Origin: Cryptomeria japonica
Lineage: Eukaryota > Streptophyta > Pinopsida > Cupressales > Cupressaceae
DNA length: 64,000 bases
NCBI RefSeq assembly: GCF_030272615.1
Contig: NC_081408.1
Coordinates: 770,005,336-770,069,335 of the forward strand
Direction of reading: 5' to 3'
Positions 22,451 to 34,826 of the stretch are shown here, piece after piece (the stretch's first letter is position 1; each line of letters begins with the position of its first letter). The notes under the pieces are model-generated. The model made no database searches. It worked only from the letters and a program-made list of their open reading frames with translations, and had not been told where the DNA came from. The translations under genes were made by a program, and so were the position numbers.

Positions 22451-23199
22451 TGTTGAATTTAGGCAATCAGATGTTAATGTAATTAATTAAATTATAATCA
22501 GACTGAGAATAAGCAGAAATAACAATAAAGTACACAACACAAGACACAAATACCCTGGGAAAACCTCCCTCTTGGAGGAAAAACCCAGCATCAAAGATTC
22601 AGATCAGTTCCTTTATTTATAAGTAGATTACATGAACAATATATATCAGATTACTTATCTGATTGTAGTGCCAATCTAGGGCAGATTAGACCAAGTATAT
22701 GCAGCTGTAGTATATCTTTAGAGAGAGCAGAATATCGACACCACTTGGAGAAGGAGATCGCTGAAGTATAGAACACCACCTTGCCCAGCAAACTGTCCAA
22801 TGGATTTGCTCAACGAACGGATAGACTTGCAGCAGTATGGAGACTTAGATCGCTTTCTTTCCTTCCAAGTTCGCTGAATAAATTTAACATAAGGCTAACG
22901 GCACTTGATGAAGATGATGCATTGTCTTTGAAGTGTGAAATGAATCTTGTTTATATACAAGATTCATGTTCAAGTTTTCCAAGTCGGCTTTAACAAAATT
23001 GCCGCTATTTTACATATTTTAGTTTTGCCCTTTTGGCGCCCAATTTGGAGGTTACATAAATTGCAAGTTATACCACATTTCATTTTGGGCCCAGCCCTAT
23101 TAGACATGCAATCACTTAACTTTATTACAATATGATTAATACTTTAATTGCCACAAGGCAACATTAAAATATAATTCGAACTAGCTATCCATTTCAACA
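22451..23199 (-). repeat. Copia-2 LTR (3' LTR of the element)
   Basis: 749 bp, uninterrupted; followed on the + strand by CTCCCTCTTAGCTAG, the complement of a purine tract. Confidence 0.93.
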
Positions 23200-23219
23200 C
23201 TCCCTCTTAGCTAGAGAGG

Positions 23220-23480
23220 ATTCTATGAATAATCAAGTCACATAGTGGCTACCACCATGGCTACTCCCATGGATGAAACAAATGATAAATTCACCATGGC
23301 TACTCCCAGAGGGTGAACGAACTTATCATGGAATTTCTTCCATGATACCCACCATACCTACTCACAGAGGGTGGGACCACCATGCCTACTCGTAGAGGGT
23401 GGAATTTCTTCAATGATGCCCACCATACCTACTCGCAGAGGGTGAGTCCACCATACCTACTTTCAGAGGGTGGAACGAGG
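23220..23480. repeat. Copia-2 3' untranslated repeats
   Basis: CACCATACCTACTCGCAGAGGGTGG and variants recur several times. A similar block sits at the same relative position in Copia-3 (about 40030-40120). Confidence 0.85.
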
Positions 23481-23606
23481 GCTTTCACCTCAAACTTCTC
23501 CCAGAGAAGAATGCATTACCCAAAAGATGTGGCTTCCTTTGAAGCTGAAAGAAACTAGCTCCCTCTGAAGCTAAAGATGTCAAGCTCCCTCTAACATTTC
23601 CTCCTT

Positions 23607-24454
23607 TTAGAAAAGGAAGTCTTCTTTTGACCTTTGCTCCTCCTGAGATGTCCCTATGCCAACTTCTGCAGAAGAAGCAAGAGGAGTGGACTTGAATTTG
23701 CAATCCCGAGCAAAATGACCATACTTGTCACACTTAAAGCACTGGATGTGAGATAAGTCCTTCTTCCTTTTTGACTTAGGGGCAGGATCTGAATCTCTGT
23801 CTCTATCCCACTTCCTTCCTATGCCTTTAACCATATGCGAAGCAAGGACTTGATTGTCTACATCATAATGATCATGCTCAATTCCTCTTGCTATCAATCG
23901 TGACTCTTCTTGTATGCAATTTTCTCTCAAACGATCGAACTTGGGAAGTTCTGATCTTGCACTAATTCCTTGAATGTAGACTCCCAAGATGCCGGAAGAC
24001 CATTGAGAGCAAGCATGGTCAAGTCACTGTCATCAACAATCTTCCCAATGGATGAGAGCTGATCTCTCAAATCAGAAATCTTCATGAAGTATGCTATGAC
24101 GGATTCACCTTTCATCATCTTGATGTGATAAAGCTGTTGCTTCAAATCTAGGGCACGGTTGGTGTTGTTGATTTCGTACATCTCTTCCAATGTCTTGAAC
24201 ATTTCGCTGACAGTCTTCAGCTTAGAGATGATAGGTACAATATGATCCTTCACGGACTCAACCAGCATTCTCTGATCTTGAAAATCTTTCTTCCTCCATG
24301 AAGTCTTTTCCTCTTCTGCCTCAGGTTCAATGGATGATCTCTCCACAAAGTCTGCAAGATCACTTCCATTCAATGCAAGCATGATTCGGAATTTCCATGA
24401 CGTGAAGTTGGATGCACCATCCAATCTATCTTCAACCCTGAGACAGTTCAACAT
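23607..24454 (-). pseudogene. Copia-2 gag
   Basis: Copia-type gag starting MLNCLRVEDRLDGASNF at 24454 and ending with the zinc knuckle CFKCDKYGHFARDC. A frameshift in the 23927-23987 overlap divides it. It forms capsid-like particles in autonomous relatives; pol would be needed in trans. It is close to the gag regions of Copia-1 and Copia-3. Confidence 0.88.
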
Positions 24455-24531
24455 TTCAAATGAAGTGATAAGAGCAAATAGGAAGAGGAGGAACAACTAC
24501 AATCAATCTGATTACTCCTAATTCGAACCAA

Positions 24532-24543
24532 GCTCTGATACCA
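24532..24543 (-). other. Copia-2 primer binding site
   Basis: Minus-strand TGGTATCAGAGC abuts the LTR end at 24544, initiator tRNA-Met type. Confidence 0.85.
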
Positions 24544-24557
24544 TGTTGAATTTAGGC

Positions 24558-27500
24558 TAGGTTGCCGGTTTGGGTTCGGGCACGGGTTCGGGTTCGAAGA
24601 ACCCGGTACGCCGGTACGGGAAAATTTTGAAAAGGGGTTTGGGTTTGTTAGTACAAAAACATGTAATTTTTTTTTTTATATATATATATATATTTTGATA
24701 TTTGTGAAGCCTATAAGCATGAATTAAAATTTGCATGTCACATAGCATCATATAAACAACAAAACAAATATAAACTTGTAATCATAGCATCATGATCATA
24801 CCATAATAGCATCATATACATCAAGTTTAATATCAAAATGACAAAATATTCAAGTATCATTGTTTCAACTTTCAACAATATAAACTTAAAGTTTAATCAT
24901 CAAATGGATCATCTAATTCATCCTCCTCCTCCTCATTGACATTGACATTAGATGAGCCAATGCCACTTGCACTTGCACTATAAGTTGGCTCAATTTCCAA
25001 GTCATCAAGTGTCAATGCAAGAAGCTTAGAAGCAGGAGCATCCAAATCAGTATGCTCTGGCTCTATATCCCACATCTTTGTTTCCCCTTCTGTGTAGTCA
25101 TGTTGTTTGTGTGAAAGAAGACGTAGGTTGGAATGCACATGTACTAAATTCTCCGCTCTTTTTGATAGCAGCCTATTGTGCTTTACAGAGTGGATGAAAG
25201 AGTATGTGCTCCAATTTCTTTCTGAAGCAGATGAACTAGCAATCTATGAAGACAAAGTAAACAATTAAAGTTATACATTAATAAAAATAAAATTACTAGC
25301 AACCTATGAAGACAAAGTAAACTATAAATAAACTAAAACTTGTAAATTTAAAATTTTAATTAATTAAACTTACTTGTGATAAAACTTTTATAGCGAGGGG
25401 TTGTAGGTGTTGGAAGCATGTGCCATGGAAGTACCACCAGCTATGAGCATCCTTCTTGGATCTATGACGAAGTGCATCAACACTTAGACCATTCCCATTT
25501 GCGAATTCTGTGAACTCATTTGTAACAACATCTCACAAATCATCATCGAGATATAGTCTAAGAAATGCTGCCTTTTACCCATCAGATACTTCTAGATCTC
25601 TCCATGGTGGAATCCTTCCTGGTTTATCAAGAAACAAATTGCTATAGTACTTAGGTGTCAAGGCATAGGCAAGAAGGTGCAAAGGAGTGGTCATCTTATT
25701 CCACCTTTCTACAATAATTACTTCCAGTTCTTTGAAGAATTTCTCCTGAGGATCATTCTCTTTTTCATTTATAGTGACCTTTATTTTTTCAAGCATTGAG
25801 TCAATGCCATCATAAATCTCACCTATGCAAAGCCTATCCATGTCTGTATAGCGAATCATGCTCATGATGGGCTTAGTGATACTTAGGAGATATGTAACAA
25901 GATCCCACCATTTCTCACTCAATATTCTATCCCTAATTTTTTCTGCCCTCTCAGTGCTACTTTGCTTCCATATAGTCCAATTGGTGTTGATCACCATATT
26001 GCATAGTGCCACTCTAACTTTCACAAGTCGTCTTAAGACGATTGTGTTTGATGCAAAACGGGTCTCAGCAACCTATAACACAAATTAATGCACAATATAG
26101 CTTACACAATGATATTATGAACATTGAAAATGTAAAAAAATCAGAAAATGTAAAATTAAATTACTATTTCACTTACCTTCAATAGCTCCAAATTCGAATA
26201 GGTTCTAAAAATCCCTTGAGACATGTGGTGGTTTGTGATGAACATCTGGATGTCCTCAGCCTCTGCATACACATCTCTGATCCATTTTATTTTTTGCCCA
26301 ATTCTTTGTAGCATAAGATTGAGTGAATGTACCGCATAAGGTGTCCAAAAGATGTGATCATAGCGTTGGTCAACCAACAAACCAGCAGCTCTACAATTTT
26401 TTGCATTGTCCATTATGACTTGGACAACATTGCGGGATCCCACAGACTCAATGGCAGAGATGAGAATTTCTGCAATAAATTGGCCATCTTTTATTTGGCC
26501 CTCACAATCCACAGCTCTCAAAAACATTACCCCTTTAGGGGACACCGCTATGACATTGATCAAGGGACAGTTTTTAGCATCTTTCCACCCATCTGAAACA
26601 ATTGTTACACCTGTCTCAACCCATGAATCCCTTATGGGTTTCAATGCATCTTCAACCCTCTTCACCTCTTTCTCCAATAATGTTCCACGTACCTTCTCAT
26701 AACCGGGGCCCTTATACCCTTTTGAAGCCTCATTAACACTTTTTATCATTTGCTTCCAATATGGGGAGCGAACAACATTGAATGACAACCCATTTGCATA
26801 AATGCACCTTACTATATCTTCGTCAACATTGTCTCTACTCTCATTTTGGAATGCGGTTTCTAAAGGCCCCTTTGTTCTTTTATGTGTCAAGGGTGGTTCA
26901 CTTTGAGGTTCATTTGTGGCAAAGAAGGGGTGGTCTTCTACTACAATAGTGGGATTAGAAGGGCCTTGCATTCCCTTTGTTTTCTTTGATTCGGTTTGGT
27001 TCAATCTACGGGCTTCCCTCTCTTCTGTCGCCTCATGCTCCCTAATATATTTCATCATTGTTTCATCTGGTATAGGTTTACCATTTTTTCCAGGGCATTT
27101 TTTGATGCCTCTCCCTTTTATTCCACACAAATGGCCTACCACCCGATAATATGAACTATTACGTTCAATATCACATCCATGGCATTTCCAACGGAATCCC
27201 CCACCTCCCGAAAGTTGTTTTATAATGTCCACATATTTCCATAAGGGAGAATTTGGATCATTTCTTTGTTTTGCAATTATTTGTTCATTGCCAATGGAGG
27301 AAGATGTAGATGCCATTCTATTTCCCATGGCAAGAAATAATATAAACATATTCAAAAACAAAAACTAAATATTAAATAATGAAAAAAAATTCAAGTTTCA
27401 TGTTTGACAATTTGTGAAACAAAAATAGTTGGAAAAAAATGTTTAAAAACCTACCTCTTGCAGCCAATGGAAGCTTTAAAATGTACGGAAATGATGCTGC

Positions 27501-27892
27501 AACACTTGTTGAAGCTTCAAAAATCAGTCTTCAACTCCTCCTCTTTGATCTTGGAAGCCAAATTTTTTTCACCCTTTCTTCAACCTGCTCTCATAAAACT
27601 TTTGTTTGCAACACAAATGAGGTGAAATGAGTCAATAAAATGTTTTAGAAGTCAATTTTAGGTTATAATTTTCACTTTTTACAAGGCGGAATTGAAAAAA
27701 AATTTAATTTTGCAATGTTTTTTGACTTTACAGGCTGCCCAGCCACCCGGGTTCGATTGGGTTCGACTAGGGTCGAACCCACTCTGGGTTTTTTGAACCC
27801 TGGTCGAACCCAGGTCGAATCAGACCCGTACCACGGACCCGGTCGAACCCGGACCTGTACCAGGGCGGCCCAGGGGCGAACCCGGTAACCTA
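24558..27892 (-). mobile_element. hAT-like DNA transposon in the Copia-2 LTR
   Basis: Termini TAGGTTGCCGG (left) and the complement of TAGGTTACCGG (right) form short inverted repeats. A direct repeat GAATTTAGGC flanks it at 24548-24557 and 27893-27902. The other Copia-2 LTR has a single copy (22455-22464), so this is the duplicated target. It is 10 bp, longer than the usual 8 bp of hAT. Both ends are crowded with GGGTTCG and GGTCGAACCC motifs, probably transposase-binding repeats. Confidence 0.92.
24893..27316 (-). pseudogene. hAT transposase (BED finger plus DUF659), near-intact
   Basis: Three minus-strand exons join in phase: 27316-26177, 26072-25374 and 25243-24893, with GT-AG introns of 104 and 130 bp, about 729 codons. 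The N-terminal BED-type zinc finger shows WKCHGCD and HLCG. The DUF659 core has GVTIVSDGWKD, VIMDNAKNC and TPYAVHSLNL. The C-terminal dimerisation region (SASERNWSTYSFIHS, NRLLSKRAENLVHVHSNLR) is followed by an acidic tail. Two in-frame stops in exon 2 (25575-25577 and 25533-25535) are the only breaks I see. This enzyme class cuts and pastes its own element. Start chosen at MASTSSS, before the BED finger. Confidence 0.92.
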
Positions 27893-28649
27893 GAATTTAG
27901 GCAATCAGATGTTAATCTAATTAATTAAATTATAATCAGACTGAGAATAAGCAGAAATAACAATAAAGTACACAACACGAGACACAAATACCCTGGGAAA
28001 ACCTCCCTCTTGGAGGAAAAACCCAGCATCAAAGATTCAGATCAGTTCCTTTATTTATAAGCAGATTACATGAACAATATATATCAGATTACTTATCTGA
28101 TTGTAGTGCCAATCTAGGGCAGATTAGACCAAGTATATGCAGCTGAGTATATCTTTAGAGAGAGCAGAATATCGACACCACTTGGAGAAGGAGATCGCTG
28201 AAGTATAGAACACCACCCTGCCCAGCATGCTGTCCAATGGATTCGCTCAACGAACGGATAGACTTGCAGCAGTATGGAGACTTAGATCGCTTTCTTTCCT
28301 TCCAAGTTCGTTGACTAAATTTAACATAAGGCTAACGGCACTTGATGAAGATGATGCATTGTCTTTGAAGTGTGAAATGAATCTTGTTTATATACAAGAT
28401 TCATGTTCAAGTTTTCCAAGTCGGCTTTAACAAAATTGCCGCTATTTTACATATTTTAGTTTTGCCCTTTTGGCGCCCAATTTGGAGCCTACATAAATTG
28501 CAAGTTATACCACGTTTCATTTTGGGCCCAGCCCTATTAGACATGTAATCGCTTAACCTTATTACAATATGAATAATATTTTAATTGCCACAAGACAACA
28601 TTAAAATATAATCCGAACTAGCTATCCATTTCAACATGCTTGTCCCATC

Positions 28650-29439
28650 TCTACTGCATATCTTCCACGACTTTTGGTATTGTTTATTTGTTTTCTCGTT
28701 AACTTCTCAGCCTTCAATGCATATTGGTATGCTAACTCCACATTATTAATCTGAAACATACTTAGTTCATCTTGAATATTGAATCTTAAGCCATTCACAT
28801 ACCTTCTACCTTTTCCATATCAATTTCATTCCTTCCCGATTGAATGGCCAGCTTGGAGAACTCCTCCGTGTATTCTTTTACACTGATATCTTTGTGCTTC
28901 AGATTTTGCAACTTCTTGAATAACTCCATATCATAGTCTCCAAGAATAAATTTTCTCTTCAATTTGGTTACCATTTAATTCCATCTTTTTATCTCGGGTT
29001 CTCCATTCATTACCTGCTCCTTCTGCAACTCTTTCCACCATAATGCAACATGCCCTTTCAACTTTGTTTGAGCCAATTTTACCCTTTGAGGATCTCTAAT
29101 TTCCTCTACTTGAAAGTATTCTTCCAGCTCCCCTATCCAATCAATCAACTCGTTTGGATTTAATATTCCAGAAAAGTTTGCCACATCCATTTTGTTACTC
29201 TTTGTGATTCTTGAAAGAGCTTTGAAAAATCTTTCTTCTCCAGGATCTACACATTGCTCTTCTTCTCTTTCATGTGCTTGTTCTTCCGTTTCACTTCCGT
29301 CATTACTCAAATGATCTCTTGCATTTCCTGTAGTTAATCTCACCTCATTTCGGATCTCATCTCTAATATCATTTCACATCATCTCTCGAAATCGCTCCAA
29401 CACTTCTTCAATTTTGGGCATTCCTCTTCGAGATGGCAT
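28650..29439 (-). pseudogene. G element 1 gag
   Basis: Starts MPSRRGMPKIEEVLERFREM at 29439. The retrotransposon gag core follows: MDVANFSGILNPNELIDW, YFQVEEI, LKGHVALWWKEL, FILGDYDMELFKKL and YTEEFSKLA. Several stops break it (for example after REMM and after IKRWN). It lies between LTR 2 with its primer site and the protease part at 21590-22450, and Copia-2 separates the two. Confidence 0.85.
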
Positions 29440-30225
29440 CTTGATCACTCTTCCAATCAACAGCTTCAATCTCTTGCTATTCAGGACTCCTCTCTCACTT
29501 GTAACAATTCTTTGGAGCTCTTCTTTACTGTGCTTCATCTATTGACCCATCCGTCCTAGCATAGGCTGCCTCACATTCGGTGTTTTGCTTATGCATTCAA
29601 AACTTGGCTTTGATACCATTTGATGTAAGACAGTAAACATCCCCTACTACTGCAAACACATATCTCAAGAACAAAATAGAACAAAGACTCTTTGTTCATA
29701 AACAACACAAGATTGTAAATTTGTAATAATTAAATACAGTCAATTTATTATCAAATCTGGGATTAGACAAAATGTCCTCTCATAGGCCTCTCACACTTTT
29801 CTCTATACACTTCACCTTCTACACTTTCCCTAAGCAAGTCAATGTAATTCAACCCTTTTGGTAACTGCAGACTCACCATGCATTCCTATTCATTGGGCCG
29901 ATTCTCACACCTATGGAGCCCCTCAAGGAGTATTTTCTCCACTACCTCCCCTCCCTTCTTAGTTGATGCCTCCTTTTTATATTGTATACTTCGCTATTAA
30001 TTCATATTCCTGATGTCTTTTTATATTCTCGGGCAGATACTACTATTGGTGTCCTGTTCCCCGATCTTCACTTCTTTTCCCTTCACTTCCCTTCCATTTC
30101 AATGCCCATTCACCATCTTCGTTTGGGAAGCTGTATCTACAGGTTCTTAAAGTCTTTTTTAAAATACATTTTGTAAAGAATCGTGATCATCCTGGCACAT
30201 GTTTGTATATGATGGCAAACAGTTA

Positions 30226-33200
30226 TGGTATCCAATCAAAACAACCCATCCAAAATAACCCGTGACACAATAACCCAATGACAAAATATCCTGGGGTAAT
30301 AATATCCCATATTCAAAATAACACTGCGTTAAAAATCCCAGACCCAAAACAACCCAATCATGGTCATTTCTTGATGATTACGTTATAATATTCTTTTTGA
30401 GTTTAATATTTTATTAGCAAACACTTTAAAAATCATCTATGGAAGACTAGTAGTCACTACCAGCATCATCCATGGCCTTTTTAATAGGACCCATTGTTTT
30501 CCTGAATAGGTCATTATTTAATTCCTCAAAACGGGCCCTTGTCAAAGGCTCCGAGAAGTCTATACCATCAAAGAGAGATTGATATAATGCTAGAGAACTA
30601 TATCAGATTAGTTTTGGGGCATTGTAACTAACCATTCTGGAGAATAACTACTGCAAGTGGGTTCTTCTGCAAAAACGAATTTCAGGCCTTGACACACTTG
30701 AGATCTGCAGAGCCTTGTCATCTTTTCACTAAAAAACATACTTCAGATGCATAGAACAAAACCCATTTATCAAATCTTTTGGTTCTCCTGTTCTCCGTAT
30801 ATATTTGCTATTATTCTTTCTTCTAAGCAAAGAAATGTATGTGGTACAAAACAAAAAAATAGAATACAAATTATGGACTGCCTTTGGGTGGAATCTAGCT
30901 GGAGAAAGCTCAAGGTTGCTTCCATTGTTACAGGATTTTTGTGAGTGTTTGTACTTGATCTACAGTATTGACATTACAAGAAACATCAAACTTTGTTATC
31001 AGCCAAAGCCAGAGTGAAGCTTCATACCCATGAAAGAGAGTGCTCGGTACCTTAAGTCACATGTGTAAGAACACCATTAGACGATTACCATGGTCAAGTC
31101 TGCTATAGTATATTATTCTATTGTAAGTGTATAGGATAATAAGTCACCACCTTTCTTATCCAAACCGTAAGCAATTTGCTTTTCGAATCATACTTCTTCA
31201 TCCACTGTCAAGAAAATGATTGGGAAAAATACATACAAAGTTACTCAATCACTTAAATAGACTATGAAAACATTATGAATTGCCTTGAATTGATGTGCAT
31301 AAATAGTCTCTAAACTTCACCACTGAAAAGTAACAGCCTTATTTTTATGATTTCGTTTTAACAGACATTCTCATTCGTGCAGATCATCTAATTGCTCTGA
31401 AACAATGGTGCATTGTTGACTCGAGATTGTGGAAGGAATAGAGAGGATAAGGTGACACATCAGCTATTCTCGTACATTTTAAAGGTAATGCTGAACGGGA
31501 AGTAGATTCTTGGTCGAATCCGATGATTACTTATTCTTGGTCGAATCCGATGAGTACTTATTGTGGTCAGCACTGGTATCGCTACTTGTAGCATTTGGAG
31601 CCGTGGTACACTTGGTCATCACACCATCTCCACGGTTAGCAAGGATTGTGTGGAGTATGTCGTGGCTTGTTCCCTCTACCATATTTATGCAGATCATAGG
31701 TACCATTCATGCTAACAGAGAACAATAGCTCCTACATTGGATGTTATTACCATTGGTTTTAGCAATGCCATTGATGTTATTACCATTGGTTTTAGCAACG
31801 CCATATTTCCAAGAGAACCCTTGCAATGGAGAGACATAATTAACAACAGACATGTCTCTTAATATGTAACCTTTCCTCTTGTGCAAGATATAGGATGGAA
31901 ATCAAACTCATGCTAGGGGGAATCATGGAATCTTGCAAATTGATTAATTGACTTAATATTTCTCCTTTTCATAAAGGATAGCAAAGGGGACATTACACGA
32001 TGCCTCTTCAGTTTTTAATAAGTAAAAAAAAAAAAGAGATTACTTGTTTGAAACGGTTACACATTTTTGTTTCACCGACAAAGTACAAATAAAATGATTT
32101 GGCATTGTACGGATTATTTTACAAATAAATGTTCAAGCTGGTGCGATACTATGACATAAATAGAATTAGGTGATGTGATAAGTAGTACAAAACATAATCA
32201 TTCTTCGAAACTTGAGATGTTCATTGTCAAATGCAAATTGAACGAAATGAAAGACAAGGCATGCTTGACTCAAGATTCTACAAGAAATATTATTGCTGCT
32301 TCATGCTCTAATATTTCATTATCTGCAACGGGAACATTACCATCAACCAGTGCATTGTCTAGAATGATTCAAAGAAAAGGATTAAGGTTTGAAACGCTAC
32401 CACCAAATCCTCAAACATAGACAGATCTTACCTTACTAGTTGAATATACAATTACTGATAGAGGGGAAAAGGTTCTTTTTCATGACAATAATGATGAGAA
32501 TCGTTTTTTAATATTCACCACCACACAAAATTTGCAATTATTGAAAGAATCTGAAAATTGGTTCAATGACGGTACATTCAAAACAGTGCCAAGTATTTTT
32601 CAACAGTTGTACATGATCCATGGCTTCAAAACTGATGCAATATTTCCACTCATTTATATTCTTATGACTAACACAACAAGAATTGCTTATACATAAGTAC
32701 TTGCAAAATTAAAACAGCTTCAACCTGATCTAAACCCGAAAAGTATACTTATTGATTTTGAATTAGGTTTTGTGGGAGCTATGTCTGAAATTTTTCCAAA
32801 TGTGGATATTTGTGGATGTTTTTTCCATTTCTCTCAATGCTTGTGGAGGAAAGTTCAAGAAGAAAGTCTACAAACATGTTACAATGTCGATGAAGTCTTT
32901 GCATTTGAGTTCAAGAAACTTGTTGCATTAGCTTTCGTGCCTTGGATAGATGTAATTGATGCATTTGAAACACTTCTACAATCTCCTTATCATACAAAAC
33001 ACGAGGATAATTTGCAAGGAATGATTGATTATGTTGAAGACACTTGGATCGGTAGACTAACCAAAAGAGGCAACAGACGATCACCCAAGTTTCCAATCGC
33101 AATGTGGAATTGCTATTCAACTATTCAGGATGATCTTCCCAAAACCGATAATGCTATTGAGGGATGGCACAATGGATTTAGTGAATTGCTTCAAGCATTG

Positions 33201-33619
33201 CAAAACTCAGTCTAAAAATCATCAAAGCAGTGAAACAAGAATAGGGTCTCCAAGAGAATAAAATGGAGAAATTTATGGCTGGATGCATTGGGCAACTAAG
33301 CAAGAAAAAATATCGTGATCTTAAAGAAAGACTAAAAGACTAGTTGATGGTTATGACAACCGTAACATTTGAGATTATTTAAGAGGTATTACTCATAATT
33401 TGACACTGTAATTGAAAATTTGAATAATAAATTATTTTTGCCAACGTACATGTAATTTGTAAATTTTATTTTCCCTCTATAATCTTATGAGGATAACCTA
33501 TCAATGGGTTATTTTTACTGGAGTTATTGTTGCCTTGGGTTATTTTGACGTGGGGTTATTTTTTACATGGGTTATTGTGTCGCGAGATATTTTGATTGGG
33601 ATATTATGTCGTGTAACCA
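30226..33619 (+). mobile_element. MULE transposon inside G LTR 2
   Basis: Terminal regions of about 120 bp are inverted repeats: both begin TGGT, share CCAATCAAAA and GACACAATAACCC, and are studded with AAAATAACCC. Flanks AAACAGTTA (30217-30225) and ACAATTACT (33620 on) suggest an 8-9 bp target duplication with mismatches. LTRs 1 and 3 show the empty site (GGCAAACGGTTGCTCAATC type). Between 30350 and 32050 I see only noncoding sequence with two short tandem duplications (near 31505 and 31740). Confidence 0.85.
32055..33215 (+). pseudogene. FLYWCH-MULE transposase
   Basis: One frame carries a FLYWCH-like zinc finger (IWHC, NKC, KHNHSS; about 32094-32206) and a MULE transposase core. The core shows MKDKACLTQDSTRNI, WFNDGTFKTVPSIFQQLY (catalytic Asp), SILIDFELGFVGA, the C/H motif CGCFFHFSQCLWRK, and DNAIEGWHNGF near the C-terminus. 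In-frame stops: one in the FLYWCH region, TAG 32418-32420, TAA 32694-32696, with the end at 33215. This combination is known to me mainly from animal and Phantom-type MULEs. Ordinary plant MURA proteins look different. It moves its own element by cut and paste. Confidence 0.88.
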
Positions 33620-34377
33620 ACAATTACTCAATCACATTTGCTTTGAAAATTTCATTTCTAAAATCTTTCCACTAATCCATTTTGTATCCTTCAATCACTG
33701 CAATCAATGAGATCATAATACGAAGAGGCATTCTGTCAAACAGTTGGCGTGCCTTGCCTGTGCCTCTAGATTTGCAAACGTGTCTACCAAGGCAATTCTC
33801 TCATCTTCAACATCGGACAAAATTTTCATTCTTTTTATACTTTGGTGGATGCAACTCCTTGTTACAAAGATCATATTTTGGCATGGGGTGGGAGAAGGTT
33901 GGCAAAAACGGTGGAATTTGGCTCTATGCCTATTAAAGATATTCCATGAGATCACATTTTTTTCAAGCATTTTTGTCAAACAATTCACAAGCTGTGCCTC
34001 TACAAATCTTTTCCAACTGTGGAAAGATGCAAACAAAAACAAAAGCAAACCAAAACTAAACCAAAATTTGAAAAGGATAATCTAAAAATGTTTTTGGGTG
34101 GTGTTGATCACCAGTTCACCCAGGTGCTCCTGCACTAGGCACGTTGGGTAAGTGAAATGTTCCTTGAGTTGGGAACTTAGGAACATTAGAAGATGCATGG
34201 GACAATAATCCCATGTTTATTTCTGATCCACTTTTGCTCCTTGTCCATAGGAGCCTTCCCTCTTCCACTTTTATGTCCAACACACAAGCTACCTTCATTG
34301 GTGTTGTTCCATATATCTGAGCAACTCCCTGTCACATTCTCTTTCCTTTTATTGAACTGCTGCAATAAATGGGAATC

Positions 34378-34700
34378 TGTTGTTGACATAAATTGCTTGT
34401 TAATTGCTATATGACAATGTATTAATTAATTTTATTAAGTGGGTCTGGTAGCTATGTGTCGGTTGGTTGATGGTTGTGTACCTCTCGGCAACCATCGGGT
34501 TCTTTAAATATATTGTGTACCGCCAAGGAAGGTAGTATGGTATTGTTCGACTGTTGTAATCCTTGGCCAACCATCTCTGGTGCTCTTCTCTATAATAATT
34601 GCATGTGCGAATAAAGATATATTTTACTGTCATGTCTGGTATGCATTGTCATGTACATTATTATTTTTTGTATTTAATTTACCAGTTGTAGCGGTAAACA
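34378..34700 (+). repeat. E2 5' LTR
   Basis: 323 bp with TG...CA ends, followed directly by the primer site. Confidence 0.9.
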
Positions 34701-34826
34701 TTTTGGCACTGTTGCCTTAAAATATATTGGGTCAGCCTTGAGTGATTCATGTCCGTAGATCCCATTAAAGGTGAGAAGAGGCCACAGTGTGGTCAAGACC
34801 AAGCGATTAGGTGATCCGTCGACCCT

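Larger units (their letters stand above)
22451..28636 (-). mobile_element. Copia-2: gag-only copia element
   Basis: LTRs at 22451-23199 and 24544-28636 (the latter split by a hAT transposon) start TGTTGAATTTAGG and end TTTCAACA. Exact target duplications TGCTT lie at 22446-22450 and 28637-28641. G element 2 shows the uninterrupted target near 50030. Only about 1.3 kb lies between the LTRs, and it encodes gag but no pol, as in the TR-GAG class of non-autonomous elements. LTR identity is about 97 percent by eye. Confidence 0.95.
29621..34134 (-). repeat. G-family LTR 2, shared by two tandem elements
   Basis: Starts TGATGTAAGACAG and ends GTGCTCCTGCA, with a MULE inserted at 30226-33619. On its left is the primer site of G element 1 (minus-strand AATGGTATCAAAGCC). 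On its right is the 3' internal sequence of G element 2. One LTR thus serves both, the signature of a tandem array made by recombination. Confidence 0.8.

Noticed and set aside
26327-27149. Plus-strand ORFs within the hAT element
   Set aside because: Antisense shadows of transposase exon 1.
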